This document shows positions 52,300 to 62,321 of a DNA stretch of 64,000 nt, piece after piece. The position numbers were made by a program, and so were the translations under genes. How positions within the stretch are numbered: position 1 is the stretch's first letter; the number at the start of each line of letters is the position of its first letter. Below the pieces are notes generated by a model. The model was not told where the DNA came from, did no database searches, and saw only the letters and a list, made by a program, of their open reading frames with translations. Source of the stretch: Escherichia sp. E1V33 (GTDB lineage: Bacteria; Pseudomonadota; Gammaproteobacteria; Enterobacterales; Enterobacteriaceae); the NCBI RefSeq assembly GCF_004211955.1, contig NZ_RHJI01000022.1:1-64000 (forward strand), read 5' to 3'.

Positions 52300-52356
52300 T
52301 TGGACACACCCAGTAGATACTGGCTCACTATCCTGTCATCCAGGATCAACTCCTAA
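52300..52356 (+). CDS. corL: corA leader peptide (CorL-like)
   Basis: 18-codon ORF with TTG start, MDTPSRYWLTILSSRINS if the TTG is read as Met, preceded by AAGAGGA nine bases upstream. It ends in TAA inside the stem of the hairpin at 52353-52384. Size, place and context fit CorL of Salmonella; the peptide identity is from memory. Confidence 0.65.
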   Translation: MDTPSRYWLTILSSRINS

Positions 52357-52384
52357 GGCTATCCCTTTTTGCTGATAGCCTTAG
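52353..52384 (+). other. Perfect leader hairpin upstream of corA
   Basis: 11-bp perfect stem CTAAGGCTATC / GATAGCCTTAG with a 10-nt loop containing five T residues. No T run follows, so it is not an intrinsic terminator. Because its 5' arm begins at the corL stop codon, a ribosome at the end of corL would melt it. Confidence 0.85.
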
Positions 52385-52507
52385 CGGTTGTCAGCGACCT
52401 CAATTTTTCCCGTCGCGCTGAGTCAGGCTGTTTAATGGTCTGAAACCCAATTTGTTTCTGTGTGCCCACCGAACTGTCCGATATTTTAAGCATTGGGAGT
52501 CCCGGTC

Positions 52508-53458
52508 ATGCTGAGCGCATTTCAACTGGAAAATAACCGACTGACCCGGCTGGAAGTCGAAGAGTCACAACCCCTCGTAGATGCAGTATGGATTGATCTT
52601 GTCGAACCGGATGACGACGAGCGACTGCGCGTACAATCTGAACTTGGCCAGAGCCTGGCAACCCGCCCGGAACTGGAAGACATCGAAGCATCGGCGCGTT
52701 TCTTTGAAGACGATGATGGCCTGCATATTCACTCCTTCTTCTTCTTTGAAGATGCGGAAGATCACGCCGGTAACTCCACTGTGGCATTTACCATCCGTGA
52801 TGGTCGCTTGTTTACCCTGCGTGAGCGCGAGCTGCCTGCATTCCGTTTGTATCGTATGCGCGCCCGTAGCCAGTCGATGGTAGACGGTAACGCCTACGAG
52901 TTACTGCTGGATCTGTTCGAAACCAAAATCGAACAGTTGGCGGATGAAATTGAAAATATCTACAGCGACCTGGAGGAGTTAAGCCGGGTAATTATGGAAG
53001 GGCATCAGGGCGATGAGTACGACGAAGCGCTCTCTACGCTGGCGGAACTGGAAGATATCGGCTGGAAAGTTCGCCTGTGTCTGATGGATACCCAGCGCGC
53101 GCTCAATTTCCTGGTACGCAAAGCGCGTTTACCGGGCGGGCAACTGGAGCAGGCGCGTGAAATCCTGCGAGATATCGAATCCCTGCTGCCGCATAACGAA
53201 TCCCTGTTCCAGAAGGTGAACTTCCTGATGCAGGCGGCGATGGGTTTTATCAACATCGAGCAGAACCGCATCATCAAAATCTTCTCGGTAGTATCCGTGG
53301 TGTTCCTGCCGCCGACTCTGGTCGCTTCCAGCTACGGGATGAACTTTGAGTTTATGCCAGAACTGAAGTGGAGCTTCGGCTACCCTGGAGCGATTATCTT
53401 TATGATCCTCGCGGGCCTGGCACCGTATTTGTACTTTAAGCGGAAGAACTGGCTGTAA
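52508..53458 (+). CDS. corA: Magnesium/cobalt/nickel channel CorA
   Basis: 316 residues from [15 protein letters not shown]; five upstream codons are open. Acidic N-terminal cytoplasmic funnel domain, long stalk helix, two C-terminal membrane helices and the signature [10 protein letters not shown] between them (GMN selectivity loop), with a basic KRKNWL end. Homopentameric Mg2+ uptake channel. Confidence 0.97.
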   Translation: MLSAFQLENNRLTRLEVEESQPLVDAVWIDLVEPDDDERLRVQSELGQSLATRPELEDIEASARFFEDDDGLHIHSFFFFEDAEDHAGNSTVAFTIRDGRLFTLRERELPAFRLYRMRARSQSMVDGNAYELLLDLFETKIEQLADEIENIYSDLEELSRVIMEGHQGDEYDEALSTLAELEDIGWKVRLCLMDTQRALNFLVRKARLPGGQLEQAREILRDIESLLPHNESLFQKVNFLMQAAMGFINIEQNRIIKIFSVVSVVFLPPTLVASSYGMNFEFMPELKWSFGYPGAIIFMILAGLAPYLYFKRKNWL

Positions 53459-53470
53459 AAAACAAGAGCG

Positions 53471-53493
53471 GTGGTTTAGCCTGGCTAAGCCAC
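53471..53493. terminator. Hairpin after corA
   Basis: 10-bp stem GTGGTTTAGC / GCTAAGCCAC (one G-U pair) with a CTG loop between the convergent corA and yigF. No long T run on either side. Confidence 0.6.
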
Positions 53494-53500
53494 CTGTTAT

Positions 53501-53881
53501 TCAAAGGCTCCAGGTATTTAACCCTTTTACCTCTTTCTCATAAAACCATTTGTTCGTGTTAACAGCAACATAGGCTACTACGGCAATTCCCAGAATGTTA
53601 ACGCCAATTAATGCACCAACAAATAGAGATAGAATGCCAAGTAAAAGAACTATAATTGCTTTTTTCCATAAACCCAGAACAAATAAATAGATCCAGGAGC
53701 AGAAGAAAGCAATGAAATTCATTTGAATAGTTAATCGTTGTCTTACTTTTAATGCTTTAAATGCTGCTTTATATTCTGGTGTGGCCCCCCAGAATCCAGG
53801 AAAGCCATGTTGATCATAAAAATTAAATCGGTATTTCCATTTTTCACTTAATGAACCATCGTTCATATATTCCTTACTCAT
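53501..53881 (-). CDS. yigF: Membrane protein YigF (DUF2628-like)
   Basis: 126 residues from MSKEYMNDGSL, with a reasonable start just after yigG. The N-terminal third is soluble (YDQHGFPGFWGATPEYKAAF), followed by two or three hydrophobic segments (about 58-105) and a soluble tail. The pattern fits DUF2628 inner-membrane proteins of unknown function. Lower GC than its neighbours. Confidence 0.85.
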   Translation of the reverse strand: MSKEYMNDGSLSEKWKYRFNFYDQHGFPGFWGATPEYKAAFKALKVRQRLTIQMNFIAFFCSWIYLFVLGLWKKAIIVLLLGILSLFVGALIGVNILGIAVVAYVAVNTNKWFYEKEVKGLNTWSL

Positions 53882-53894
53882 AAATACTCCATAA

Positions 53895-54275
53895 CTATTG
53901 TTTTGATGAATCAGTAGGTGCAAGCATTAGCATACTGAAAGTGGAGAAATAACAAATCAAAAAAATCATCGAACCATTGCCTGAACAGGCAAAATCTTCG
54001 GCTATCATTGTGATGATAGAGATGATATATACTGCTAATGTACCAAAAACATAAGTTTTTATATACATGAAACCACTATCACGGAGTCGTTGGCAATTCA
54101 TGTTAATGACGAGATAATGGAGTACGATGGTAGAGACTATAACAAGAAAACCTGCTTCCCCATCGTTAAAAAAGATAATAAGAAAGGCAAAAATGAAATT
54201 TATTAAAATAAATGAAAATATATAACGACGTCTGGAAAACTTACCGTTAGATGTTGGGATAAATATGTGTAACAT
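53895..54275 (-). CDS. yigG: Membrane protein YigG (DUF805-like)
   Basis: 126 residues from [20 protein letters not shown]; the frame is open 20 codons upstream. Four hydrophobic segments and the [12 protein letters not shown] motif after the second are typical of DUF805 proteins (compare YhaH/YhaI). Function unknown. AT-rich like yigF, 13 bp upstream of it, so probably one operon. Confidence 0.85.
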   Translation of the reverse strand: MLHIFIPTSNGKFSRRRYIFSFILINFIFAFLIIFFNDGEAGFLVIVSTIVLHYLVINMNCQRLRDSGFMYIKTYVFGTLAVYIISIITMIAEDFACSGNGSMIFLICYFSTFSMLMLAPTDSSKQ

Positions 54276-54369
54276 GAATTTTACATCCTTGTATGAGTCT
54301 CCTGTCAGCATGGCAATATGCCCACTCTCATGCAAGAGTCGGCATATTTTTTCAGAATATATTTATTTT

Positions 54370-55260
54370 TTATTTGGACGTTCTACGCTGCGTATAAATC
54401 GCATCCATCACAAAAATTGCCAGCGCCACCCAAATAAAGGCGAAAGTCACCATCTTATCGGCACCCGGTTTTTCACCATAAAACGTCACAGCCAGCAGGA
54501 ACATCAGCGTCGGGCCAATGTACTGGAAAAAGCCTAACGTGGAGAGACGCAAGCGCGTGGCAGCAGCGGTAAAACACAACAGCGGTACGGTAGTGACAAT
54601 ACCGGCGGCGATCAGCAGCAAATTCAGCGACATTGGATTTTGCCCCATATGGCTGGTTGGACTGTCGGCAATAGCAAACAGATAAATCGCCGCCACAGGC
54701 AGCAGCCACATAGTTTCAATTAACATGCCGGTTTGTGCTTCTACCGCAATCTTCTTGCGCACCAGGCCGTAGAAGGCAAAACTAAATGCCAGCCCCAGCG
54801 CGATAATAGGGAGCGAACCAAAAGTCCAGAGCTGGACCAGTACGCCACAAATTGCCAGAATCACCGCCAGCCATTGCATCCGGCGGAATCGCTCGCCGAG
54901 GAAAATCATCCCCAGCACTATATTAACTAGTGGATTAATAAAGTACCCAAGACTGGCTTCCAGCATATGATGATTGTTCACTGCCCAGATAAACAGTAGC
55001 CAGTTGCCGCCAATCAGCACGGCAGAGACTGCCAGCATAAAGATTTTCTGCGGTGTCTGAATCAGCGTTTTTAAATAGGACCACTGGCGGCAGATGCTCA
55101 TTAGCACCACCATAAAGAAAAACGACCAGATCACGCGATGCGTCAGGATTTCATCGGCGGGTACGTAATAAATCAGCTTGAAGTACGCTGGCGCAATACC
55201 CCAAATAAAATAAGCGGCAAGGGCGAGTAATACACCCTGCCGCGTTTGTTTTGCATCCAT
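54370..55260 (-). CDS. rarD: EamA-family transporter RarD
   Basis: 296 residues from MDAKQTRQGVLLALAAYFIWG; another ATG four codons upstream is possible. Ten membrane helices in two EamA repeats of the drug/metabolite transporter superfamily. The RarD subfamily is named for chloramphenicol sensitivity in Pseudomonas; the E. coli substrate is not known. Confidence 0.92.
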   Translation of the reverse strand: MDAKQTRQGVLLALAAYFIWGIAPAYFKLIYYVPADEILTHRVIWSFFFMVVLMSICRQWSYLKTLIQTPQKIFMLAVSAVLIGGNWLLFIWAVNNHHMLEASLGYFINPLVNIVLGMIFLGERFRRMQWLAVILAICGVLVQLWTFGSLPIIALGLAFSFAFYGLVRKKIAVEAQTGMLIETMWLLPVAAIYLFAIADSPTSHMGQNPMSLNLLLIAAGIVTTVPLLCFTAAATRLRLSTLGFFQYIGPTLMFLLAVTFYGEKPGADKMVTFAFIWVALAIFVMDAIYTQRRTSK

Positions 55261-55330
55261 TGGAAAACTCATTTTTTGTTGTGAATAGCAGTTTACCTGC
55301 TCAGTTTGCTGACAAAGTGTGCTTTGTTCA

Positions 55331-55429
55331 TGCCTGATGCGGCGTTAACACCTTATCCAGCCAACAAAAGCATGCAAATTCAATATATTGCATTTCTCTG
55401 GTAGGCCTGATAAGCGTAGCGCATCAGGA
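55331..55429. repeat. BIME (two REP units) between rarD and yigI
   Basis: Units TGCCTGATGCGGCG...CTTATCCAGCC (55331-55362) and GTAGGCCTGATAAGCG...CGCATCAGG (55401-55428) flank TGCAAATTCAATATATTGCA (55373-55392). Confidence 0.88.
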
Positions 55430-55476
55430 AATTTGCGTTTGTCATTAGTCTCAGCAGTTTACCTGCTTTTATGTGT

Positions 55477-55944
55477 TCAACCTACCATATAGGTGGCGGT
55501 AGCACTGGCAATATAAAGCTGTTCTTCATTGTGTAATTCAACGCGAGCGACGGCGACTTTATTTCCTGCACGTAACAGGCTGCTTGTAGCAGTAAAACGT
55601 TCGCCTCTACCTGGTCGCAGGTAATCGACGCGCAGATCAATTGTTCCCATTCGCGATAGTCGCTGGCGTAGTTCATCTTCATTGATTGTTTCGTGGCGAG
55701 TTAAGGTACTACCTACGCATACCAGACCAGCGGCGACGTCCAGCGCCGAAGCAATGACCCCACCGTGCAAAATGCTTTGCGCCCAGTTGCCCACCATCAT
55801 CGGTTGATTTCTAAAGGCCAGTTGCGCGAACTCTTTTTCGTAACGCTCCAGCTCCATCCCTAACGCGCGGTTAAATGGCATGTGATAAACAAACATCTCA
55901 CCCACTAATTTCAGGGCTTGTTCGGCGGTCAGTACGGCAGACAT
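55477..55944 (-). CDS. yigI: Hotdog-fold thioesterase YigI
   Basis: 155 residues from [17 protein letters not shown]; six upstream codons are open. PaaI/YiiD-like hotdog fold: [17 protein letters not shown] near 65-80 carries the usual HGG of acyl-CoA thioesterases, and the [20 protein letters not shown] strand region follows. Probably a medium/long acyl-CoA thioesterase. Confidence 0.9.
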   Translation of the reverse strand: MSAVLTAEQALKLVGEMFVYHMPFNRALGMELERYEKEFAQLAFRNQPMMVGNWAQSILHGGVIASALDVAAGLVCVGSTLTRHETINEDELRQRLSRMGTIDLRVDYLRPGRGERFTATSSLLRAGNKVAVARVELHNEEQLYIASATATYMVG

Positions 55945-56108
55945 ATCATCCTTACACTTCATTGGTTAATGAAATGTTGATTTTATGCTTCTCGATTGTT
56001 GAATGCTACTTTAGGAAGGGATAACTAACGACATTAGAGTTAAGTATGTAGAATAGCTCGCAGAAAAATATTCACTCAATCAATAATTCGTTACGGAGAA
56101 CATGACCG

Positions 56109-56978
56109 ATGCGGACTCTTCTGGGCTGGTCGTTGCCTGTGTGTATGCTGCCGCTGGCGGTACATGCGCAAGAGGTAACGGTGAAAGATGTGCACGATGC
56201 GCCCGCTGTGCGCGGTAGTATTATCGCTAATATGCTGCAGGAGCATGACAATCCTTTCACGCTTTATCCTTATGACACCAACTACATCATCTACACCCAA
56301 ACAAGCGATCTCAATAAAGAAGCGATTGCAAGTTACGACTGGGCAGAAAACGCGCGTAAGGATGAAGTAAAGTTCCAGTTGAGCCTGGCGTTTCCGCTGT
56401 GGCGTGGGATTTTGGGGCCAAACTCTGTACTGGGCGCTTCCTACACCCAGAAATCCTGGTGGCAGCTTTCTAATAGTGAGGAGTCATCGCCGTTTCGTGA
56501 AACTAACTACGAACCGCAATTGTTCCTCGGTTTTGCCACGGATTATCGTTTTGCAGGTTGGACGCTTCGCGATGTGGAAATGGGCTACAACCACGACTCA
56601 AACGGGCGTTCTGACCCGACTTCCCGTAGCTGGAACCGTATCTACACCCGCCTGATGGCAGAAAACGGCAACTGGCTGGTGGAAGTTAAACCGTGGTATG
56701 TGGTGGGTAATACGGACGATAACCCGGATATCACCAAATATATGGGTTATTACCAGCTTAAAATCGGCTATCACCTTGGCGATGCGGTACTGAGCGCGAA
56801 AGGACAGTACAACTGGAATACGGGCTACGGCGGCGCGGAGTTAGGCTTAAGTTACCCGATCACTAAACATGTGCGTCTTTATACTCAGGTCTACAGCGGC
56901 TATGGCGAATCGCTCATCGACTATAACTTTAACCAGACTCGCGTCGGTGTGGGGGTTATGCTAAACGACCTGTTCTGA
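56109..56978 (+). CDS. pldA: Outer membrane phospholipase A
   Basis: 289 residues: signal peptide of about 20 residues (WSLPVCMLPLAVHA) and a 12-strand barrel ending in Phe. The catalytic His and Ser are in MGYNHDSNGRSDPTSRSWNR (H142 and S144 in mature numbering). It dimerises with Ca2+ and degrades phospholipids that reach the outer leaflet. Several differences from K-12 cluster in the signal peptide and first mature residues. Confidence 0.96.
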   Translation: MRTLLGWSLPVCMLPLAVHAQEVTVKDVHDAPAVRGSIIANMLQEHDNPFTLYPYDTNYIIYTQTSDLNKEAIASYDWAENARKDEVKFQLSLAFPLWRGILGPNSVLGASYTQKSWWQLSNSEESSPFRETNYEPQLFLGFATDYRFAGWTLRDVEMGYNHDSNGRSDPTSRSWNRIYTRLMAENGNWLVEVKPWYVVGNTDDNPDITKYMGYYQLKIGYHLGDAVLSAKGQYNWNTGYGGAELGLSYPITKHVRLYTQVYSGYGESLIDYNFNQTRVGVGVMLNDLF

Positions 56979-57060
56979 TGCGAGTTGATTGAAAGGCAAA
57001 ACTGGAATCCAGCATCCAGGATTTCCCTGCCAGACGCTAAAAGCATTGCAGTTTATCGCG

Positions 57061-57087
57061 CAGGCGCTGAAAATAGCGCCTGTTTTT
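57061..57087 (+). terminator. pldA terminator
   Basis: 8-bp stem CAGGCGCT / AGCGCCTG with a GAAAAT loop and five T residues, 82 bp after the pldA stop and 22 bp before recQ. Confidence 0.9.
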
Positions 57088-57109
57088 ATTTCAGGCAATC
57101 GGGGTTAAT

Positions 57110-58939
57110 GTGGCGCAGGCGGAAGTGTTGAATCTGGAGTTAGGAGCTAAACAGGTTTTACAAGAAACCTTTGGCTACCAACAGTTTCGCCCAGGCCAGG
57201 AAGAGATTATCGACACTGTGCTTTCCGGTCGCGATTGCCTGGTCGTCATGCCCACCGGTGGCGGAAAATCCCTTTGCTATCAAATTCCTGCCTTATTGCT
57301 AAACGGTCTTACCGTGGTTGTTTCACCGCTGATTTCACTGATGAAAGATCAGGTGGACCAGCTACAAGCCAACGGCGTGGCGGCGGCGTGCCTGAACTCA
57401 ACGCAAACCCGCGAGCAGCAGCTTGAGGTCATGGCGGGATGCCGTACAGGGCAAATTCGCCTGCTCTATATCGCCCCGGAACGCCTGATGCTGGATAACT
57501 TCCTTGAGCATCTGGCGCACTGGAACCCGGTGTTATTAGCCGTTGATGAAGCCCACTGTATTTCCCAATGGGGCCACGATTTCCGCCCGGAATATGCCGC
57601 GCTCGGTCAGTTGCGCCAGCGTTTCCCGAATCTGCCGTTTATGGCGCTAACCGCCACCGCCGACGACACCACGCGCCAGGATATTGTGCGCCTGCTGGGG
57701 CTGAACGATCCGCTAATTCAAATCAGCAGTTTTGACCGTCCGAATATTCGCTACATGCTGATGGAGAAGTTCAAACCGCTCGATCAGTTGATGCGTTACG
57801 TGCAGGAACAGCGGGGAAAGTCCGGCATTATCTACTGTAACAGTCGGGCGAAAGTAGAAGACACCGCCGCGCGTCTACAAAGCAAGGGGATTAGCGCAGC
57901 GGCGTATCATGCCGGTCTGGAAAACGATGTCCGCGCCGAAGTGCAGGAGAAATTCCAGCGAGATGACCTGCAAATTGTGGTGGCGACGGTGGCGTTTGGC
58001 ATGGGCATTAATAAACCAAACGTTCGCTTCGTGGTGCACTTTGATATCCCGCGCAACATTGAATCCTATTATCAGGAAACCGGTCGCGCCGGGCGTGATG
58101 GCCTGCCCGCAGAAGCGATGCTGTTTTACGATCCGGCTGATATGGCGTGGCTGCGCCGTTGTCTGGAAGAGAAGCCGCAAGGGCAGTTGCAGGATATCGA
58201 GCGCCATAAACTTAACGCGATGGGGGCGTTTGCCGAAGCGCAAACTTGCCGCCGTCTGGTGTTGCTGAACTATTTTGGCGAAGGTCGTCAGGAACCATGC
58301 GGTAACTGCGATATATGCCTCGATCCGCCGAAACAATATGATGGTTCAACCGATGCGCAGATTGCTCTTTCCACCATTGGTCGCGTAAACCAGCGGTTTG
58401 GTATGGGCTATGTGGTGGAAGTGATTCGCGGCGCCAATAACCAGCGTATCCGTGACTATGGTCATGACAAACTGAAAGTCTACGGTATGGGCCGTGATAA
58501 AAGTCATGAGCACTGGGTGAGCGTGATCCGCCAGCTGATTCACCTCGGCCTGGTGACGCAAAATATTGCCCAGCATTCTGCGCTACAACTGACAGAAGCC
58601 GCACGCCCGGTGCTGCGCGGTGAATCCTCTTTACAACTTGCCGTGCCGCGTATTGTGGCGCTCAAACCGAAAGCGATGCAGAAATCGTTCGGCGGCAATT
58701 ACGATCGCAAACTGTTCGCCAAATTACGCAAACTGCGTAAATCTATTGCCGATGAAAGCAATGTTCCGCCGTACGTGGTGTTTAACGACGCAACCTTGAT
58801 TGAGATGGCTGAACAGATGCCGATCACCGCCAGCGAAATGCTCAGCGTTAACGGCGTTGGGATGCGCAAGCTGGAACGCTTTGGCAAACCGTTTATGGCG
58901 CTGATTCGTGCGCATGTTGATGGCGATGACGAAGAGTAG
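57110..58939 (+). CDS. recQ: ATP-dependent DNA helicase RecQ
   Basis: 609 residues from a GTG start. SF2 helicase core: FRPGQEEII motif 0, [12 protein letters not shown] motif [18 protein letters not shown] motif [17 protein letters not shown] motif VI. Zinc-binding cysteines are in the segment from CRRLV to CGNCDIC, then a winged helix and a C-terminal HRDC domain (from about 525). Acts in RecF-pathway recombination. Confidence 0.97.
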   Translation: MAQAEVLNLELGAKQVLQETFGYQQFRPGQEEIIDTVLSGRDCLVVMPTGGGKSLCYQIPALLLNGLTVVVSPLISLMKDQVDQLQANGVAAACLNSTQTREQQLEVMAGCRTGQIRLLYIAPERLMLDNFLEHLAHWNPVLLAVDEAHCISQWGHDFRPEYAALGQLRQRFPNLPFMALTATADDTTRQDIVRLLGLNDPLIQISSFDRPNIRYMLMEKFKPLDQLMRYVQEQRGKSGIIYCNSRAKVEDTAARLQSKGISAAAYHAGLENDVRAEVQEKFQRDDLQIVVATVAFGMGINKPNVRFVVHFDIPRNIESYYQETGRAGRDGLPAEAMLFYDPADMAWLRRCLEEKPQGQLQDIERHKLNAMGAFAEAQTCRRLVLLNYFGEGRQEPCGNCDICLDPPKQYDGSTDAQIALSTIGRVNQRFGMGYVVEVIRGANNQRIRDYGHDKLKVYGMGRDKSHEHWVSVIRQLIHLGLVTQNIAQHSALQLTEAARPVLRGESSLQLAVPRIVALKPKAMQKSFGGNYDRKLFAKLRKLRKSIADESNVPPYVVFNDATLIEMAEQMPITASEMLSVNGVGMRKLERFGKPFMALIRAHVDGDDEE

Positions 58940-59002
58940 TCAGCAGCATAAAAAAGTGCCAGGATGAAGACTCCGTAAACGTTTCCCCCGCGAGTCAATT
59001 GT

Positions 59003-59623
59003 ATGTTGATGTTATTCCTCACTGTTGCCATGGTGCACATTGTGGCGCTTATGAGCCCTGGTCCCGATTTCTTTTTTGTCTCTCAAACTGCCGTAAGTCG
59101 TTCCCGTAAAGAAGCGATGATGGGCGTGCTGGGCATTACCTGCGGCGTCATGGTCTGGGCAGGAATCGCGCTGCTTGGCCTGCATTTGATTATCGAAAAA
59201 ATGGCCTGGCTGCATACGCTGATTATGGTAGGCGGTGGCCTGTATCTCTGCTGGATGGGCTACCAGATGCTACGCGGTGCGCTGAAAAAAGAGGCTGTTT
59301 CTGCGCCTGCGCCACAGGTTGAGCTGGCGAAAAGCGGGCGCAGTTTCCTGAAAGGATTACTGACCAATCTCGCCAATCCGAAAGCGATTATCTATTTTGG
59401 TTCGGTATTCTCATTGTTTGTCGGCGATAACGTCGGCACTACCGCGCGCTGGGGCATTTTCGCGTTGATTATTGTCGAAACGCTGGCGTGGTTTACTGTG
59501 GTGGCCAGCCTGTTTGCCCTGCCGCAAATGCGCCGTGGTTATCAACGTCTGGCGAAGTGGATTGATGGTTTTGCCGGGGCGTTATTTGCCGGATTTGGCA
59601 TTCATTTGATTATTTCGCGTTGA
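59003..59623 (+). CDS. rhtC: Threonine exporter RhtC
   Basis: 206-residue LysE/RhtB-family exporter with about six hydrophobic helices and the family signature SPGPDFFFVSQ near the N-terminus. Convergent with its paralogue rhtB. Confidence 0.95.
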   Translation: MLMLFLTVAMVHIVALMSPGPDFFFVSQTAVSRSRKEAMMGVLGITCGVMVWAGIALLGLHLIIEKMAWLHTLIMVGGGLYLCWMGYQMLRGALKKEAVSAPAPQVELAKSGRSFLKGLLTNLANPKAIIYFGSVFSLFVGDNVGTTARWGIFALIIVETLAWFTVVASLFALPQMRRGYQRLAKWIDGFAGALFAGFGIHLIISR

Positions 59624-59646
59624 TGCCAGACGCGTCATCAGAGTAA

Positions 59647-59676
59647 GTCGGATAAGGCGTTTACGCCGCATCCGAC
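59647..59676. repeat. REP element between rhtC and rhtB
   Basis: Palindromic unit GTCGGATAAGGCG...CGCCGCATCCGAC between the two convergent exporter genes. Confidence 0.88.
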
Positions 59677-59684
59677 ATTATTTT

Positions 59685-60305
59685 TCAAGCATGTCGCGCC
59701 GATGCCAACAGCGCTCCCACCAGCATAAACAGCGAGCCGAAAATCTTATTCAATGCCTTCATCTGTTTCGGCCCTTTTATCCATAACGCGATCCGTTGGG
59801 CGAGGGTGGCGTAACCGATCATCACAATAATATCGACCACAATGGTGGTGACGCCGAGCACGATATACTGCATAACCTGCGGCTGCTGCGGCATGATGAA
59901 TTGCGGAAATAGTGCTGCCAGAAACACAATACTTTTGGGATTGGTGAGATTCACAAACACGGCCCGTCGGTACAGATGACGCCGTGACTGGGTCGGAGTC
60001 AGCGACTTAAGGTCAATTGCACCAGCGGCACGCCACTGCTGGATCCCCAGCCAAATCAGGTAAGCCGCTCCCGCCCACTTCAACACTTCAAAAGCAATCA
60101 CCGAGCGGGAAAACAGCGTCCCTAATCCCACGCCAACCAGCACAATATGAATCGCCAGCCCGGTTTGTAAACCAGCAATAGACGCCACTGCACCACGATA
60201 GCCGTGGTTAAGGGAAGTGGTCATGGTGTTGATTGCGCCAGAGCCTGGCGACAGGCTTAAAATGATCGATGTCAGCAGGTAGGCAAACCACCATTCTAAA
60301 GTCAT
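59685..60305 (-). CDS. rhtB: Homoserine/homoserine lactone exporter RhtB
   Basis: 206-residue LysE/RhtB family member with signature [12 protein letters not shown] and about six helices. Same length as RhtC and placed tail to tail with it, as expected for an inverted duplication. Divergent from pldB. Confidence 0.95.
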   Translation of the reverse strand: MTLEWWFAYLLTSIILSLSPGSGAINTMTTSLNHGYRGAVASIAGLQTGLAIHIVLVGVGLGTLFSRSVIAFEVLKWAGAAYLIWLGIQQWRAAGAIDLKSLTPTQSRRHLYRRAVFVNLTNPKSIVFLAALFPQFIMPQQPQVMQYIVLGVTTIVVDIIVMIGYATLAQRIALWIKGPKQMKALNKIFGSLFMLVGALLASARHA

Positions 60306-60415
60306 GATGAACTCCCGGTGTGTCTATTTTTGTGCCACAATACGCTACTGTCGCAGCGTTGTGTCAGGCACGCTTAAAAAAACGATTTTACGTGGTTTAA
60401 GAGGCAGATTACCCG

Positions 60416-61438
60416 ATGTTTCAGCAGCAAAAAGACTGGGAAACAAGAGAAAAAGCGTTTGCTGCTTTTACCATGGGACCGCTGACTGATTTCTGGCGTC
60501 AGCGTGATGAAGCAGAGTTTACTGGTGTGGATGACATTCCGGTGCGCTTTGTCCGTTTTCGCGCACAGCACCATGACCGGGTGGTAGTCATCTGTCCAGG
60601 GCGTATTGAGAGCTATGTAAAATATGCGGAACTGGCCTACGACCTGTTTTACCTGGGGTTTGACGTATTAATCATCGACCATCGCGGGCAAGGGCGTTCT
60701 GGTCGCCTGCTAGCCGATCCGCATCTCGGGCATGTTAATCGCTTTGATGATTATGTTGATGATCTGGCGGCATTCTGGCAACAAGAGGTTCAGCCCGGTC
60801 CGTGGAGTAAACGCTATATACTGGCACATTCGATGGGCGGTGCGATCTCCACATTATTTCTGCAACGCCATCCAGGTGTATGTGACGCCATTGCGCTAAC
60901 TGCGCCAATGTTTGGGATCGTGATTCGTATGCCGTCATTTATGGCACGGCAGATCCTCAACTGGGCCGAAGCGCATCCACGTTTCCGTGATGGCTATGCA
61001 ATAGGCACCGGGCGCTGGCGCGCCTTGCCGTTTGCCATCAATGTGCTTACCCACAGCAGGCAGCGATATCGGCGCAATCTACGCTTCTATGCTGATGACC
61101 CAACGATTCGTGTCGGCGGGCCGACCTACCATTGGGTACGCGAAAGTATTCTGGCCGGAGAACAGGTGTTAGCCGGAGCAGGTGATGACGCCACGCCAAC
61201 GCTGCTTTTGCAGGCTGAAGAAGAGCGCGTGGTGGATAACCGCATGCACGACCGTTTTTGTGAACTCCGCACCGCCGCGGGCCATCCTGTAGAAGGAGGT
61301 CGACCGTTGGTAATTAAAGGTGCGTACCACGAGATCCTTTTTGAAAAGGACGCAATGCGCTCAGTCGCGCTCCACGCCATCGTTGAATTTTTCAACAGGC
61401 ATAACTCACCCAGCGGAAACCGCTCTATAGAGGTTTAA
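60416..61438 (+). CDS. pldB: Lysophospholipase L2
   Basis: 340-residue alpha/beta-hydrolase. Nucleophile elbow AHSMGG near 140, oxyanion region CPGRIES, His near the C-terminus in KGAYHEILFE. It hydrolyses lysophospholipids at the inner membrane. yigL follows seven bases later, probably in one operon. Confidence 0.95.
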   Translation: MFQQQKDWETREKAFAAFTMGPLTDFWRQRDEAEFTGVDDIPVRFVRFRAQHHDRVVVICPGRIESYVKYAELAYDLFYLGFDVLIIDHRGQGRSGRLLADPHLGHVNRFDDYVDDLAAFWQQEVQPGPWSKRYILAHSMGGAISTLFLQRHPGVCDAIALTAPMFGIVIRMPSFMARQILNWAEAHPRFRDGYAIGTGRWRALPFAINVLTHSRQRYRRNLRFYADDPTIRVGGPTYHWVRESILAGEQVLAGAGDDATPTLLLQAEEERVVDNRMHDRFCELRTAAGHPVEGGRPLVIKGAYHEILFEKDAMRSVALHAIVEFFNRHNSPSGNRSIEV

Positions 61439-61445
61439 ATTTCTT

Positions 61446-62246
61446 ATGTATCAGGTTGTTGCGTCTGATTTAGATGGTACGTTACTTTCCCCCGACCATA
61501 CGTTATCCCCTTACGCCAAAGAAACTCTGAAGCTGCTTACCGCACGCGGTATCAACTTTGTGTTTGCGACCGGTCGCCACCACGTCGACGTGGGGCAAAT
61601 TCGCGATAATCTGGAGATTAAGTCTTACATGATCACCTCCAATGGCGCGCGCGTTCACGATCTGGATGGCAATCTGATTTTTGCTCATAACCTGGATCGC
61701 GACATCGCCAGCGATCTGTTTGGTGTGGTCAACGACAACCCGGACATCATTACTAACGTTTATCGCGATGATGAATGGTTTATGAATCGCCATCGCCCGG
61801 AAGAGATGCGCTTTTTCAAAGAGGCGGTGTTCAATTACGCGCTGTATGAGCCGGGATTGCTGGAACCAGAAGGCGTCAGCAAAGTCTTCTTCACCAGTGA
61901 TTCTCATGAAAAACTGTTGCCACTGGAGCAGGCGATTAACGCTCGCTGGGGCGATCGCGTCAACGTCAGTTTCTCTACCTTAACCTGTCTGGAAGTGATG
62001 GCTGGCGGCGTTTCAAAAGGCCATGCCCTGGAAGCGGTAGCGAAGAAACTGGGCTACAGCCTGCAAGATTGCATTGCCTTTGGCGATGGCATGAACGACG
62101 CCGAAATGCTGTCGATGGCGGGTAAAGGCTGCATCATGGGCAGCGCGCATCAGCGGCTAAAAGATCTTCATCCAGAGCTGGAAGTGATTGGTACTAACGC
62201 CGAAGACGCAGTGCCACATTATCTGCGTAAGCTCTATTTATCGTAA
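61446..62246 (+). CDS. yigL: HAD phosphatase YigL (PLP / sugar phosphatase)
   Basis: 266 residues, Cof-type HAD-IIB. Motif I is SDLDGTLLS (nucleophile D8, D10), motif II TSNGAR, motif IV AFGDGMNDAEM. In Salmonella and E. coli yigL is set free from the pldB-yigL transcript by the sRNA SgrS, and dephosphorylates accumulated sugar phosphates during glucose-phosphate stress. Confidence 0.95.
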   Translation: MYQVVASDLDGTLLSPDHTLSPYAKETLKLLTARGINFVFATGRHHVDVGQIRDNLEIKSYMITSNGARVHDLDGNLIFAHNLDRDIASDLFGVVNDNPDIITNVYRDDEWFMNRHRPEEMRFFKEAVFNYALYEPGLLEPEGVSKVFFTSDSHEKLLPLEQAINARWGDRVNVSFSTLTCLEVMAGGVSKGHALEAVAKKLGYSLQDCIAFGDGMNDAEMLSMAGKGCIMGSAHQRLKDLHPELEVIGTNAEDAVPHYLRKLYLS

Positions 62247-62321
62247 TCGTTCTTTATTTGGTCAGTTGTCAACCGGATACTTCGCTACAATGGATACTCG
62301 TTAATCAAAGAGTTTTCCATT

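Larger units (their letters stand above)
52139..52507 (+). promoter_or_regulatory. corA leader and promoter region
   Basis: 369 bp between the divergent yigE and corA. It includes a small leader ORF (52300-52356), a strong hairpin that begins at the ORF stop codon (52353-52384) and a further 120-nt untranslated stretch before corA. In Salmonella, corA is controlled by Rho-dependent termination in its leader, coupled to translation of a short peptide CorL. Confidence 0.7.

Noticed and set aside
57875-58336. 153-codon ORF opposite recQ
   Set aside because: It is a high-GC shadow frame inside an intact conserved gene, with no start signal.
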